Of a DNA stretch of 64,000 bases, positions 22,801 through 34,284 are shown in pieces. Position 1 is the stretch's first letter. Each line of letters starts with the position of its first letter. The stretch is taken from NCBI GenBank assembly GCA_011799875.1, contig CM022302.1, positions 518,811,229 through 518,875,228 of the forward strand. The letters run 5' to 3'. The stretch comes from Thinopyrum elongatum. Lineage: Eukaryota; Streptophyta; Magnoliopsida; Poales; Poaceae. A model generated the notes under the pieces. It made no database searches. It was not told the origin of the DNA and was given only the letters and a program-made list of their open reading frames with translations. The position numbers were made by a program, and so were the translations under genes.

Positions 22801-23496
22801 CAGTCCGGCGAGGTGGCGGTGGCGATGGGGCGACGACGAGCGGCGGGGCGCGGTCGGCGCGAGCAGCGCCCGATCCAGTTCTGGATCGGGGGAGGGGGGA
22901 ACGAGGGATTGAGCGAGGGGGTGAGTGGGGGTTAGGGTTTCGGTGGCCTCCAGGGGGAGGCCAAGTGGCGCGGGTGGGCCGGGAGCTGGGCCGGCCGGCT
23001 GGTGGGGCCCAGTTGGGCCGGGGGGGAAGGGGGGGTCCTTTCTTCTTTTCTGTTTCATTTTTCTTTTATCTTTTTCTTATTCTCCTTTCTCAGTTTAGTA
23101 AATAGTCAGGCCTCCTAATGGTTTTTGTAAAACACAACAATTGCTCCAACAAATACTAGGTATTATCCACCACTACAAAAATTAGTTTGGAGACAATTGG
23201 AGCTCCCACAAATTTTTTATAATATGAAATGCATTAATCCCGCTGTTTTAATTATTGTAGAGCCACCTAATTATTTGATTATATTGTTACAATTTTAGAA
23301 TGCCTCTGCAATTTGTTATTTATCGAACATTTTAGTTTTTATGTTGGACAACCTTTTATATTTCACTTTCATTTAAATTTGAATTTGACTTAGGAGTTGA
23401 AATGCAATATGATGCTAATGATGATTATGCATGTTTTAATCTCGCTGACATGTCATTACAAAAGTGATTACTGTTGCTATCACCGGGGGTGTTACA
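19804..23496 (-). repeat. E8 3' LTR
   Basis: 3693 bp. Notable parts are an inverted repeat TCGTACAC/GTGTACGA near 19823-19855, three GAGG-(TA)TCACCCTCG repeats spaced ~65-70 bp at about 21183-21333, a 14-bp-arm palindrome at 22126-22155, an AT-rich TTAATTAA tract at 22180-22270, and a very GC-rich stretch at 22290-23040. Confidence 0.95.
22290..23040. other. GC-rich, CpG-dense island in E8 3' LTR
   Basis: A long run dominated by G and C follows an AT-only stretch (22160-22290). It gives open frames on both strands, up to about 227 codons, made of Arg/Ala/Gly/Pro only. These are composition artefacts; I do not call them genes. The same island recurs at about 30940-31700 in the other LTR. Confidence 0.85.
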
Positions 23497-23870
23497 ATTC
23501 TCCTCATCTATTAAGATTCCGTCCCGAGAATTAAGAGGAAGACTGAAAGAAAGAGGGGTATTCTTCACGAAGACGATCCTCGTGTTCCAAGTGGCCTCAT
23601 CTTCAGAATGATTTGACCACTGAACCTTGAGGAATTTGATTGACTTTTGACGGTCCGACGTTCAGCTTCATCAAGAATACGGATGGGATGTTCTGGATAA
23701 GACAGATCTTCCCGTAATTCAAGCACTTCATGATCCACAGCTCTAATAGGATCCTTGAAGCAGCGGCGGTTTGATACATGAAAGACGTCATGTACTTGAA
23801 GAAAGATTGGCGCAACACTGCAATTGATATGCCACTTCTCCTCGACGGGCAAGAATACGAAACGGGCCAA
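23497..23870 (-). pseudogene. E8 integrase tail and chromodomain remnant, frameshifted
   Basis: A second frame (23565-23870) continues the protein after the main frame goes out of register near 23825. It has [12 protein letters not shown], the usual junction before the chromodomain, then YPEHPIRILDEAERR, the start of a chromodomain-type tail. A second frameshift blurs the end. The polypurine tract (GATGAGGAGAAT, minus strand) is at 23497-23508 beside the LTR. Confidence 0.75.
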
Positions 23871-26800
23871 TGTAGCGAGGAGCTAACTTGCCTTTGATTC
23901 CGAACCGATGAGTGCCTTTCAACGGAGTGACGCGGAGGTAAGCTTGCTCGCCAGGTTGATAGACTATTTCCTGGTGCTTTCGGTCATAGTTGCTCTTCTG
24001 ACGAGACTGAGCAGCTTTCAAATGTTCACGGACAATGCGGACTTGATCTTCTGCTTGCTGAATAATGTCCGGTCCGACGAGTGAGCGTTCCCCAGTTTCT
24101 GACCAATTCAGAGGGGTTCGACACTTACGACCGTATAGAACTTCAAACGGTGCCATCTTCAGACTAGCTTGATAGCTATTGTTGTAAGAGAATTGATGTT
24201 GAGCTTTAACGCGGCGGCAAATGTCACACTCAGAAACATAACGAGCAATATCTCGCTTCATATTGGGCCACCAGTATCTCTGGCAAATGTCACGGTACAT
24301 CTTTGTGCTACCAGGATGAATTGACAGAGGAGTGTCATGAGCTTCCATCATAACGTGTTCTCTCTCATCTTTGAACTTAGGTACGAAGAGACGGTGTTGG
24401 AAAAATAGGATCCCATCATTATCAAGATGGAACTCCGATGGTTTTCCTTTTTCAAGGTATCGCTTAATCCTTTCAACTTCAGAGTCATACCGTTGCATAG
24501 TTTTGATGCTGTGTTCTAAATCTGGTTCGACAACGAGGGTATTGAGATAACCCTGTGGAACAATATGGAGGTTCAATTTACGAAACTCTTCATAAAGAAG
24601 AGGTTGTGATTCCTGAACCATATGGTTGCTGCAATAAGCCTTGCGGCTCAAAGAATCGGCCATTACATTTGCCTTGCCAGGGGTGTATGAGATATTCATA
24701 TCATAATCGGCAATTGTCTCGAGCCATCTTTGTTGACGAAGGTTCAGATCTGGTTGAGTATATAAATACTTTAAGCTTTGGTGATCCGTGTATATCTCGC
24801 AACGGTTACCGAGAAGGTAATGTCGCCATAGCTTCAAGGCATAGATAACCGCAGAAAGTTCAAGATCATGCACGGGATAATTTTCTTCATGAGGACGCAG
24901 TTGTCGGGAGGCATAAGCAATCACTTTGCGCTCTTGCATTAGGACACAGCCTAATCCTTGACGGGAGGCATCGCAGTATATCACGAAATCCTTTTGGGAA
25001 TCCGGGGGTGCTAATACAGGGGCAGATGTCAATTTATCTTTTAGTGTCTGAAAGCTTTCTTGACATTTTTCTGTCCACTCAAATTTAACACCTTTGTGAA
25101 GCAGATTTGTCAATGGTTTTGCAATCTTGGAAAAGTTCTCAACGAATCGACGGCAATAACTAGCGAGTCCGAGAAAACTTCTGACTTGCTTAACATTCTT
25201 TGGGGGAGTCCAGTCGAGAATAGCCTGAACTCGTTCGGGGTTAACAGCAATCCCATCCTTGGAAATCACATGTCCAAGGTAAGTTACTTCAGAAAGCCAA
25301 AATTCACATTTGGAATACTTGGCATACAACTGGTGTCCTCGGAGCCTTTCTAGAACAAGGCAGAGATGTTCAGCATGTTCCTCTTTATTCTTAGAATAGA
25401 CCAGAATATCATCCAAATAAACCACGATGAATTTGTCGAGGTAATCCATGAATATATAATTCATCAGACAGGAGAAAGTTGCTGGAGCATTCGTTAGGCC
25501 AAATGACATGACGGTGTATTCATAGGAGCCATAATGAGTGACGAATGCAGTCTTGGGAATATCCTCTTCACGGACACGGATCTGGTGATAACCCAACCTC
25601 AGGTCGAGTTTAGAGAACACCGACGATCCAGCGAGTTGATCATAAAGATCATTGATCCGGGGCAGTGGGTATTTATTCTGGATTGTGGCTTGGTTAATGG
25701 GCCGATAATCCTGAACCAAACGGTTAGTTCCATCCTTCTTCTTAACGAAGAGTGAAGGTGCTCCCCAAGCAGAGGAACTGGGGTGGATGAAACCACTTTT
25801 AAGCGACTTGTCGATTTCTTCCTTAAGCTCGAGTAGATGATGCGGAGGCATCTTATAAGGTCGCTTGGCAATAGGGACGGTGCCAGGCTTCAAGTCGATG
25901 ACGAACTCGATAGCTCTAGCCGGGGGTATTCCTGGAAGTTCTTCTGGAAAGACGTCTGGAAAATCTCGAACGACAGGAACGTTCTCGATCCCTTCTAGAG
26001 GTGAGGCGTTCAAAGCATTCAGAGCATATATCTGAGCTTCAGCGTCCCGAGTAATGCGGGCGGTATAGTTCACTATCTCATCATTGGGGTGAAGAAGTTG
26101 GACGACTTTAGTGGCACAATTGATCGAAGCAATGTGAGCTTTCAACCAATTCATTCCAAGTATAAGGTCTATGGTGGAAGACTTCAGGACGATGGGCGAG
26201 GCAAGGAATTCCAATCCTTTAATTTCGACGGTAACGTCAGGTGCTATTACGTCAGCATGACAGTGACCTCCGGGAGTTTTAATGACTAACGGAGTATGCA
26301 TTTTCTCATATCGAATGCCATGCATCAATGCAAATTTTCCAGAGATGAATGAATGTGATGCTCCTGAATCAAATAAAACAGAAGCAGGTACTGAGTCAAC
26401 AAGAAGGGTACCCATCACAGTAGCAGGTTGATCCTGGACTTCTTCAATGTCAATGTTGTAGGCGTGTCCACGACCATGTGCAGCAGACCCAGTATTATAG
26501 TTGCGGGTTTGGTTGTTGCCACGACCATTGCCATGGCCAGCACGCGGAAAGGCTAACTGATTCTGATTCTGGCGGCAGTCTTTAGCCTGGTGTCCTGGTT
26601 TGCGGCACTTGAAGCATAGACCATCTTCAGTACGAAGAGGAGCATTGTTTTGAATAGCTTGAGTTTTTGGCTGCCTCGGCGGTGGAGGAGGCAGACGTGG
26701 TGCAGCATAGTTGTTCTTTGGCGCAGAGGTATTGGAACGGAATGCATTGTTGGGGATCCAAACACGACGCTTCGATGCTGAGCCCGAAGATGAGCCAGCA

Positions 26801-27576
26801 TCACGATAGCGCTTCTGCGATTCCTTGTATTCCATCTGAGCGGTCTCAACAAGAATAGCCTTGTTCGTCAGAGTTGAAAAGTCATTGATGTCTTGAGCAG
26901 CTAGTGCAAGCTTGAGGTCAGGGTGTAGTCCATTACGGAACTTCTCTTGTCTGCGAGCATCTGTGGCGATGTCTTCTTCAGCATAGCGGGAGAGGTCTAG
27001 AAATTCCCGCTGATAAGCTTCAACGGTCTTATTGCCCTGGGTGAGGTTACAGAACTGGGTCTTCATGCGTTCCATAATTGCTTGACGGATGTAACGTGTA
27101 CGGAAAGCAGCCTGGAACTCATACCAGGTAATGACTGTTCCAACAAGCAGAGTACGCTTGTGTGTGTCCCACCATTGAGCAGCGGGGCCCTTTAAGAAAA
27201 AGGCCGCGAAGTTGACGTAGTTGGCAGGGGCGACATTAGCTGACTCCATCTCGTGAGTGATGTCGCGGAGCCAGTCATCGGCATCCAGGGGCTTGTCAGA
27301 GTTGCGGAACTGCATTGGGTTGAGTCGCGTAAACTCTGTCAAAGTTATTGAAGCTGGGTTCTGGTTCTGGTTGTTCTGATGCGGAAACTGAGCCATGATT
27401 CCAACCATGAACTGACGGTTGAGCTCAAACTGTTGCATCATAGCCGCCATATAGTCTGGCGGTGGTGGGCGCGAACAGCAGGTAGCAATTGCGTCATAGC
27501 ATCGTAGAGACGTGCTCGAGTGGCAACCAACTCGACGGCAAGAGCCCGAACAGTGCGATCCAGAGCCTGAGTGCAC
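23788..27576 (-). CDS. E8 gag-pol polyprotein, 1262 codons, integrase core deleted
   Basis: Domain order by residue: gag capsid ~90-250; zinc knuckle [14 protein letters not shown] 321-334; retropepsin [10 protein letters not shown] ~401-410; RT with YLDD 720-723 and [12 protein letters not shown] ~690-701; RNase H with acidic residues at CDAS ~868, DLELS ~905 and TDHQS ~931; integrase zinc finger with His ~1080/1087 and Cys 1117/1120. Right after residue ~1128 the text jumps to [21 protein letters not shown], which normally follows the DDE core. The catalytic core (D, D, E) is absent but the frame is kept. The last ~10 residues are out of register. The segment between 27576 and about 27450 is probably out of frame with the true start, so the real beginning may be a fusion with the upstream frame. 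The enzyme set for reverse transcription looks complete; integration is not possible from this copy. Confidence 0.92.
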   Translation of the reverse strand: MHSGSGSHCSGSCRRVGCHSSTSLRCYDAIATCCSRPPPPDYMAAMMQQFELNRQFMVGIMAQFPHQNNQNQNPASITLTEFTRLNPMQFRNSDKPLDADDWLRDITHEMESANVAPANYVNFAAFFLKGPAAQWWDTHKRTLLVGTVITWYEFQAAFRTRYIRQAIMERMKTQFCNLTQGNKTVEAYQREFLDLSRYAEEDIATDARRQEKFRNGLHPDLKLALAAQDINDFSTLTNKAILVETAQMEYKESQKRYRDAGSSSGSASKRRVWIPNNAFRSNTSAPKNNYAAPRLPPPPPRQPKTQAIQNNAPLRTEDGLCFKCRKPGHQAKDCRQNQNQLAFPRAGHGNGRGNNQTRNYNTGSAAHGRGHAYNIDIEEVQDQPATVMGTLLVDSVPASVLFDSGASHSFISGKFALMHGIRYEKMHTPLVIKTPGGHCHADVIAPDVTVEIKGLEFLASPIVLKSSTIDLILGMNWLKAHIASINCATKVVQLLHPNDEIVNYTARITRDAEAQIYALNALNASPLEGIENVPVVRDFPDVFPEELPGIPPARAIEFVIDLKPGTVPIAKRPYKMPPHHLLELKEEIDKSLKSGFIHPSSSAWGAPSLFVKKKDGTNRLVQDYRPINQATIQNKYPLPRINDLYDQLAGSSVFSKLDLRLGYHQIRVREEDIPKTAFVTHYGSYEYTVMSFGLTNAPATFSCLMNYIFMDYLDKFIVVYLDDILVYSKNKEEHAEHLCLVLERLRGHQLYAKYSKCEFWLSEVTYLGHVISKDGIAVNPERVQAILDWTPPKNVKQVRSFLGLASYCRRFVENFSKIAKPLTNLLHKGVKFEWTEKCQESFQTLKDKLTSAPVLAPPDSQKDFVIYCDASRQGLGCVLMQERKVIAYASRQLRPHEENYPVHDLELSAVIYALKLWRHYLLGNRCEIYTDHQSLKYLYTQPDLNLRQQRWLETIADYDMNISYTPGKANVMADSLSRKAYCSNHMVQESQPLLYEEFRKLNLHIVPQGYLNTLVVEPDLEHSIKTMQRYDSEVERIKRYLEKGKPSEFHLDNDGILFFQHRLFVPKFKDEREHVMMEAHDTPLSIHPGSTKMYRDICQRYWWPNMKRDIARYVSECDICRRVKAQHQFSYNNSYQASLKMAPFEVLYGRKCRTPLNWSETGERSLVGPDIIQQAEDQVRIVREHLKAAQSRQKSNYDRKHQEIVYQPGEQAYLRVTPLKGTHRFGIKGKLAPRYIGPFRILARRGEVAYQLQCCANLSSST

Positions 27577-28091
27577 TGAATCAGAACACGCGGATCATAG
27601 CGACGAGGCTCAAACGGGGCACAGATAGCTGTGTAGTATCCAGTAGCATCTCCAGCAGGGGCATACGAAATGTATCGGAACTCAGAGTCATCCAAGATAT
27701 CGCTGAACTGTCCTCGGAGACGTGCGACGGCAGAGTAGGCGGCATCATGGACTGCCATCTCAATCGTCATGCCGATACCATGGAAAAGGTGTAGCTCGAT
27801 GTCTGAGTCATTCTGCTGATCATAGATACGAACATCAGCATGGTACTGCTCCTGATTGAACTCGCGGTAATCCTCGTAAACCAAGTGCTCAGGGTACCAA
27901 CGGTAGCCAAGTCTGGTCATGAGAGCGATCAGGACAGCTGGAAACCCAGGGGCATTACGAGCCCAAGTGCGAAGCACAAGCTGTGTCGTAGGACGTGGTG
28001 GAAACAAACGGTCCATTTGAAACAGAGGAAATTCAGATTTGTCAAATGACAATGAGAAGTTTAACACAACTCGGAGAGAAAGGTTAAACAA
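27438..28091 (-). CDS. E8 upstream frame before gag, unknown function
   Basis: 217 codons between the PBS and gag. The ATG of MDRLFPPRP lies some 25 codons in and is a plausible start. The body ([20 protein letters not shown], then [19 protein letters not shown]) recalls a segment found at the N-terminus of some grass Gypsy polyproteins, but I know no assigned function. It overlaps the gag frame by 139 bp in a different (-1) phase. This may be an indel or a deliberate frameshift. Confidence 0.65.
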   Translation of the reverse strand: MFNLSLRVVLNFSLSFDKSEFPLFQMDRLFPPRPTTQLVLRTWARNAPGFPAVLIALMTRLGYRWYPEHLVYEDYREFNQEQYHADVRIYDQQNDSDIELHLFHGIGMTIEMAVHDAAYSAVARLRGQFSDILDDSEFRYISYAPAGDATGYYTAICAPFEPRRYDPRVLIQCTQALDRTVRALAVELVATRARLYDAMTQLLPAVRAHHRQTIWRL

Positions 28092-28410
28092 AACAATGGA
28101 AAGGAAAATGATTATCAGACTAATCAGATCAATGACAGGGAAATCGCACAGATATCCAGCTCTCCGGGTAGACGGGATTTACGAGATCCTAAGTGTCGGT
28201 GTTAGTAAAATTTATTTAACCCGAGTAGAAGAGAGATCAGAGTCCCAGAGTATAGACGAGGAATAAAAGATCCTAATACCACCCAGTTGGCGACGTGGGC
28301 CCGTAAGCCACCCAGCCAAGTTAGTAAATTAGTTTTTCGGTTTCTAGACTCAACTTCGGCCAAGGAATTGGAAGGGGGCTTCCTACAGGCAGTCGGCTCT
28401 GATACCAACT
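28092..28410 (-). other. E8 5' leader with PBS
   Basis: The PBS TGGTATCAGAGCC (minus strand, 28395-28407) matches the 3' end of initiator tRNA-Met and lies 3 nt from the LTR. The remaining leader has no frame that I can support. Confidence 0.85.
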
Positions 28411-31400
28411 TGTGGCGCCCCCGGTTCAATCGTACACTAGTCATACACGCAAACGTGTACGATCAAGCCCAGGGACTCACGGGAAGATATCACAACACAA
28501 CTCTAAACACAAATAAACGGAGGTCCACAATATTACAGACCAGGGATCCGAAGATCCGAATACATAAGTCAGTCATACAAATAATATCTGGGTACAGACA
28601 TAGTTAGACAAGTTTTGCCTTAAGAAGGCTAGCACAAACAGCGACACTAGATCGAAAGGCGTTGGCCTCCTGCCTGGGAGCCTCCGATCCTACTCCTGGT
28701 CAGCTGGCTCGATCCAGTAGTACGTGCCCTCTGGACCCGCCTGGTAGTAGGCTCCGGTGGTGGCGTCTGGCTCCTGGACTCCATCGTCTGGTGTATCATT
28801 AAGGTGGGGTATATGGGGGAAAGGAGAAAATAAAGCAACCGTGAGTACTCATCCGAAGTACTCAGCAAGCAAGGATCTATACTACATATGCAACATTATC
28901 AATGGAGAAAAGGCTGTATATGTGGACTGGGCTGCAGAAATGCCAGAATAGAGAGAAAGGCCTAGTCCTATCGAAGACTAGCATCTTCAAACATCTTCTC
29001 AAAGCCATCATCTTGCAGCAGTAGAAGAGAGTAGAATAGCATTTTATTTAGAAAACATGTTGAAGTACAGCTCAAAGATCCTTCCTCGACTCCCAGCGAG
29101 AAAGTAATCCCGAAGCTTCAATTAAGTAACAAGTATCCAGTTTAAGTAGTAGATCGGGATACACAAACTGAGCGTCCTTTACCGTAGGACCGGCTATCGA
29201 TAGAAGATTCATCCCTGCAGGGGTGCACTACTGTTACCCAACACGCTCGATCAACTCTGGCCGGACATACTTGCTGGGTAATGCCCGTCCTCGGAAGATC
29301 AACACAAAGCAGCGCCCTACCTAGGCTCGGCAGAGAGGTCAGCACGCCGGACTAACCTATGCACCCAGAGGTCTCGGGCCATCGCCCTGGGCACCCTGCG
29401 CGTTGCGAGACTGGCCGGGGTGCAGGCGCGACACTGAACTCGTCAGTGAAGTATCCAGCCCAATCCCGACAATCAGCCCGCACGGTGAATCGTGACGTCA
29501 GACGAGCTTTCGAAGAAACGTACTTTGCAGAGGGTCCCATAACCATTATCCCGCGTGGTGGTAGTGCGTATAGGGCACGTCGACCCACTCAGATCACACA
29601 CCCAAATCCAATAGGCTCAATTAGTATCAAGCGGAGACAATCAGAGTCTCTGATGCTCCGCCACAATGTCACACTCGAGTGCCCTTCCGGCACACCCGAA
29701 ATCATAGATCCCCAGCGGGTACCCACCAGGGTGGACCTGCCTGTAACAAAGGTCAAGTAGCCGTGTGGTCAAATCATCAGGGTGAACGTATGAGGTATCA
29801 CCCTCGAGGTTCACACTGAGGGTTGCACGACAGAGTCGTATCGGAAGTGGAGAAGGAGGAATCACCCTCGATGACCACGACCGAACAGCTACACTGCAGA
29901 GTATTCATCGGGAGTGCGTTACGAGGTATCACCCTCGGCACTCGATAGTTACTACGCAGAGTCGTACAACTAAGGGGGTGTGAAGTGAGGTGTCGGTCTC
30001 TAGTCGACGATCACATTGATCGAGTCGTCGATGATCAAGCAGGGGCAACAAGGGTAAGGTGGTGGGGTCACTGATGGTTCACTACCAACCTATACTAATC
30101 AGTTTATCATAGGCAGGTAAGGTAGCAATGAACATGTTTACAAACACAGGCTATGCATCAAATAGGAGCATACATTAACAGTAGCGAAATCTAATGCAAG
30201 CAGGAGAATAGAATGGGCATATCTGGAATGCTCAAGGGGGGGGGGGGGCTTGCCTGGTTGCTCTGGCAAGAGGGGAAGGTCGTCAACGGCTGCTCGTCGG
30301 TAGAGTAGTCGTATCCTGGTGCAGCGCCGTCGGTCTCAGCGTCTATCGAGAGAGAGAGAAGGAGGGGGAGAGAAACAATAAATTCACGGCAATAATGCAA
30401 ACAATATGTATGACATGCCTAAATGATATGCCGGGGTGTTCTACTGCCTAACTAAACGATTTAGTTAATTTAGGAATTTATTTGGATTTATTTAATTAAA
30501 GTTGGGCACTATTCATTTACTGAAATCGGTCTAAAAGTTCAATGTTCTTATAGCTGCGGGCGTCTGACGGGAATACGGAGGACGTATTCGGGTTCGTATC
30601 GTTGTTCTGAGCAAGTTTCATGTATAAAATATTTTCATCGGAGTTACGGTTTATTTAATATGATTTTCTAAAGTTTTTATTAATTTCTGAAATTTAATTA
30701 ATTATTTAATTCAACATTATCCGAAACAGTGCTGATGATGACATCAGCATGACCTCATGCTGATGTCAGTGGTTAATTAAGTTAATTACTAATTACTGTT
30801 TAATTAACACTAATTAGTTAATTAGATTAACCTAATCAGGATTAATTAACTAATTAATTAACTAATTAATTAATTAATTAATTTAATTATTTTAATTATT
30901 TATTTTTATTTATTTCTTTCTTTTTTTTTAAATGTTTTTAGGGCGTGGGCCCGTTCTGTCATTGGGCCAGGGGGGAAGCAGGGCCCACTGGCCAGTGGCA
31001 CTGGGGCACTAGGCCCCACTGGTCAGTGGCACGAGGGCCACAGGCGAGCACGGGTGGCGGGCGCGGCGCGGCGCGCGGGCGCGGGCGTGCGTGCGCGCGG
31101 GCGGCGGCAGGGGCGCGGCGAGGCGCGGCCAGGGGAGGCAGGGCAGCGGCGAGAGCGGGGCGAGGCCAGAGGGGGTGTGGGGCGCGAGCTCGAGGCGAGC
31201 GAGGCGCGCGAGGCACGCGGGCGCGGGGCGGCGCGAGAGCAGCAGCAGCGGCAAGCGCAACCGCAGCGGCGAGTGGGCATGCGGCGAGCAGGCACGGGCG
31301 AGGCCGCGCGCGGGCGCGGTGCGGGGTCGGGCGAGCGCGCGATGGGCGCGCCGGAGCGCGGCCAAAGGGAAGAGGAGGCCGGGGGGTTCCTCACCCCCGA

Positions 31401-32174
31401 TGCAGAGAAGAGGGCGGCGAGGCTCGGTGGAGCCGGCGATGGGGAGGCGGGGCAGTGCAGTTCGGCGAGGTGGCGGTGGCGATGGGGCGACGACGAGCGG
31501 CGGGGCGCGGTCGGCGCGAGCAGCGCCCGATCCAGTTCTGGATCGGGGGAGGGGGGGAACGAGGGGAGTGAGCGAGGGGGTGAGTGGGGGTTAGGGTTTC
31601 GGTGGCCTCCAGGGGGAGGCCAAGTAGGCGCGGGGTGGGCCGGGAGCTGGGCCGGCCGGCTGGGCTGGGGCCCAGTTGGGCCGGGGGGGAAGGGGGGGGG
31701 GTCCTTTTTCTTCTTTTCTGTTTCATTTTTCTTTTATCTTTTTCTTTATTCTCCTTTCTTAGTTTAGTAAATAGTCAGGCCTCCTAATGGTTTTTGTAAA
31801 ACACAACAATTGCTCCAACAAATACTAGGTATTATCCACCACTACCAAAAATTAGTTTGGAGACAATTGGAGCTCCCACAAATTTTTATAATAATGAAAA
31901 TGCATTAATCCTCGCTGTTTTAATTATGTTAGAGCCACCTAATTATTTTATTATTTATTGGTTACAATTTTAGAATGGCCTCTGCAATATTTGTTATTTA
32001 TCGAACATTTTAGTTTTTATGTTGGACAACTTTTATATTTCACTTTCATTTAAATTTGAATTTGACTTAGGTGTTGAAATGCAATATGATGCTAATGATG
32101 ATTATGCAGTGTTAATCTCGCTGACATGTCATTATCAAAAGTGATTACTGTTGCTAATCACCGGGGGTGTTACA
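28411..32174 (-). repeat. E8 5' LTR
   Basis: 3764 bp, nearly identical to 19804-23496. Differences are mainly in simple repeats: a G run of about 15 at ~30236, a longer TTAA tract at 30840-30920, and an inserted GGCACGC-type unit near 31205. The 14-bp palindrome is at 30739-30768. Confidence 0.95.
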
Positions 32175-32444
32175 ACTAGCATCCCCAAGCTTAGGGTTTT
32201 GCATATCATTAGCACAACTGACATTAATAGAGTTTATAGTAGAGCCAATGCAACCATGCTTTCCATCCAAGGAGCTATCGTGAATCACTTCATAGATTTC
32301 TTCTTTTAACACTTCATCACAATTTTCAGATTCACGAATTTCAAGCAAAACTTCATAAAGATAATCTAGTGCACTCAAATCACTAGAAATTGGTTCATCA
32401 TAATTGGATCTATTAAAAAGATTAGCAAGTGGATGAGGATCCAT
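32175..32444 (-). pseudogene. E4 gag-position frame (beta), N-terminal half
   Basis: The start ATG is at 32442-32444 (MDPHPLANLFNRSNYDEP), about 220 nt past the PBS. The segment is Asp/Glu-rich. It runs in frame into the E8 junction at 32174/32175 and resumes at 19803. No motif of known function is seen. The frame also contains PKLGD, encoded by a polypurine-like AAGCTTGGGGATGC copy (32178-32191). Confidence 0.75.
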
Positions 32445-32663
32445 AAACTTTTAGGAAGCGAAGATGCAAGCAAAAAGAAGGAACATGGTAACACAAGCAA
32501 ACAAAAGATCGAATGGAAAGAAGGCAAACAAAAAGGCAAATATTTTTGTGTTTTTCTGAAATCATTTTAGAAGTGGGGGAGAGGAAAATGAGAGGCAAAT
32601 GGCAAATAATGTAATGCAAGAGATGAGAGTTTATGGTGGGTACTTGGTAGGCTTGATGTAGAC

Positions 32664-32682
32664 CTCCCCGGCAACGGCGCCA
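32664..32682 (-). other. E4 primer binding site
   Basis: Minus strand TGGCGCCGTTGCCGGGGAG, tRNA-Asp-like, 11 nt from the 5' LTR edge at 32694. Confidence 0.88.
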
Positions 32683-32693
32683 GAAATTCTTCC

Positions 32694-34279
32694 TACTACT
32701 TCTTGAGCTTGCGTCGGTTTTTCCCTTGAAGAGGAATAGGTGATGCAGCAAAGTAGAGATAAGTATTTCCCTTAGTTAGAGAACCAAGGTATCAATCCAG
32801 TAGGAGGTACAAGCAAGTCTCCAATCTATGCACCTGCACAAAGAATCAAACACTTGCACCCAACGCGATAAAGGGGTTGTCAATCCCTTCACGGTCAATT
32901 GCAATGGTGAGATCTGATAGAGATAGATATAAAAGATTACTAAAATGTAAAACAAAATAAAAGTAAATAAATTGCAGCAAGGTATTTTTGGGTTTTTTGG
33001 TTTATAGATCTAAAAATATATTATGGAAAATAGACCCGGGGGCCATAGGTTTCACTAGAGGCTTCTCTCTTGAAGGCAAATAATACGGTGGGTGAACAAA
33101 TTATTGTCGAGTAATTGATAGAAAAGTGCAAAGTTATGACGATATCCAAGGCAATGATTATGCATATAGGCATCACGTCCATGTAAAGTAGACCAAAACG
33201 ATTCTGCATCTACTACTATTACTCCACACATCGACCGACTCCTGCCTGCATCTAGAGTATTAAGATCAAGAGAACAGAGTAACGAATTAAGTAAGATGAC
33301 ATGATGTAGAGGGTAAACTCAAGCAATATGATGAAAACCCCATCTTTTTATCCTTGATGGCAACAATACAATACGTGCCTCGCTACCCCTACTATGTCAC
33401 TGGGTGAGGTCACCACAAGATTGAACCCAAAACTAAGCACCTCTCCCATTGCAAGAAATACCAATCTATTTGGCCAAACCAAACTGATAATTCGAAGAGA
33501 AATACAAAGATATCAAATCATACATATAAGAATTCAGAGAAGATTCAAATAATATTCATAGATAATCTGATCATAAATCGACAATTCATAGGATCTCGAC
33601 AAACACACCGCAAAAGAATATTACATCGGATAGAACTCCAAGAACATCGAGGAGAACATGGTATTGAAGATCAAAGAGAGAGAAGAAGCCATATAGCTAC
33701 TAGCTATGGACCCATAGGTCTGAGGTAAACTACACACTCTTCATCGGAAGGGCAATAGGGTTGATGTAGATGCCCTCCGTGATCGAATCCCCCTCCGGCA
33801 GATCGCCGGAAAAGGCCCCAAGATGGGATCTCATGGGTACAGAAGGTTGCGGTGACAGAAAAGTATTTTTGTGGATGCCTCTGATTGTTTGGGAATATTT
33901 GGGAATTTATAGGCCGGAGAATAGGGTTAGACGAGCTCCGAGGGACCCACAAGGCAGGGGGCGCGCCCCCCGGGGGGGGCGCGCCCCGCACCCTTGCCGT
34001 CGCCTCGGGACTCCTTTGCCTTGGTCTCCAAGTCCTACGTGTGTCTTCTGGTCCAAGAAAAATCATCGTAAAGTTTTATTCCGTTTGGACTCCGTTTGAT
34101 ATTCCTTTTCTGTGAAACTCAAAAACAAGGAAAAAACATAAACTAGCACTGGGCTCTGGGTTAATAAATTAGTCCCAAAAATAATATAAAATAGCATATG
34201 AATGCATATAAAACATCCAAAACAGATAATATAATAGCATGGAACAATAAAAAATTATAGAGACGTTGGAGACGTATCA
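32694..34279 (-). repeat. E4 5' LTR
   Basis: 1586 bp, ending GTATCA at 34279, followed by the TSD GTAGG. The outermost plus-strand base pair is TA instead of TG (TACTACTTC), a point change relative to the partner LTR. Confidence 0.93.
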
Positions 34280-34284
34280 GTAGG

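Larger units (their letters stand above)
19804..32174 (-). mobile_element. E8: young chromovirus-like Gypsy element with 3.7-kb LTRs
   Basis: LTRs at 19804-23496 and 28411-32174, bordered by the TSD ACTAG (19799-19803 and 32175-32179). The LTRs begin TGTAACACCCCCGG in element sense. The first ~400 bp of the LTR pair differ at only about two sites, so insertion is recent. The internal part (23497-28410) has a tRNA-iMet PBS, an N-terminal frame, gag-pol, and a remnant of a chromodomain-type tail. It lies inside the E4 frame. Confidence 0.95.
14814..34279 (-). mobile_element. E4: non-autonomous Gypsy-type element with 5-bp TSD
   Basis: LTRs at 14814-16394 and 32694-34279, flanked by the TSD GTAGG (14809-14813 and 34280-34284). 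Internal sequence is 16395-19803 plus 32180-32693, split by E8. It codes only for one small protein of unknown function in the gag position. In the first ~250 bp the LTRs differ at about nine sites, so it is clearly older than E8, which it contains. Confidence 0.93.

Noticed and set aside
22297..23105. Long overlapping frames on both strands in the GC island of the E8 LTR
   Set aside because: Products are Arg/Ala/Gly/Pro low-complexity and arise from base composition; the other LTR gives different frame lengths.
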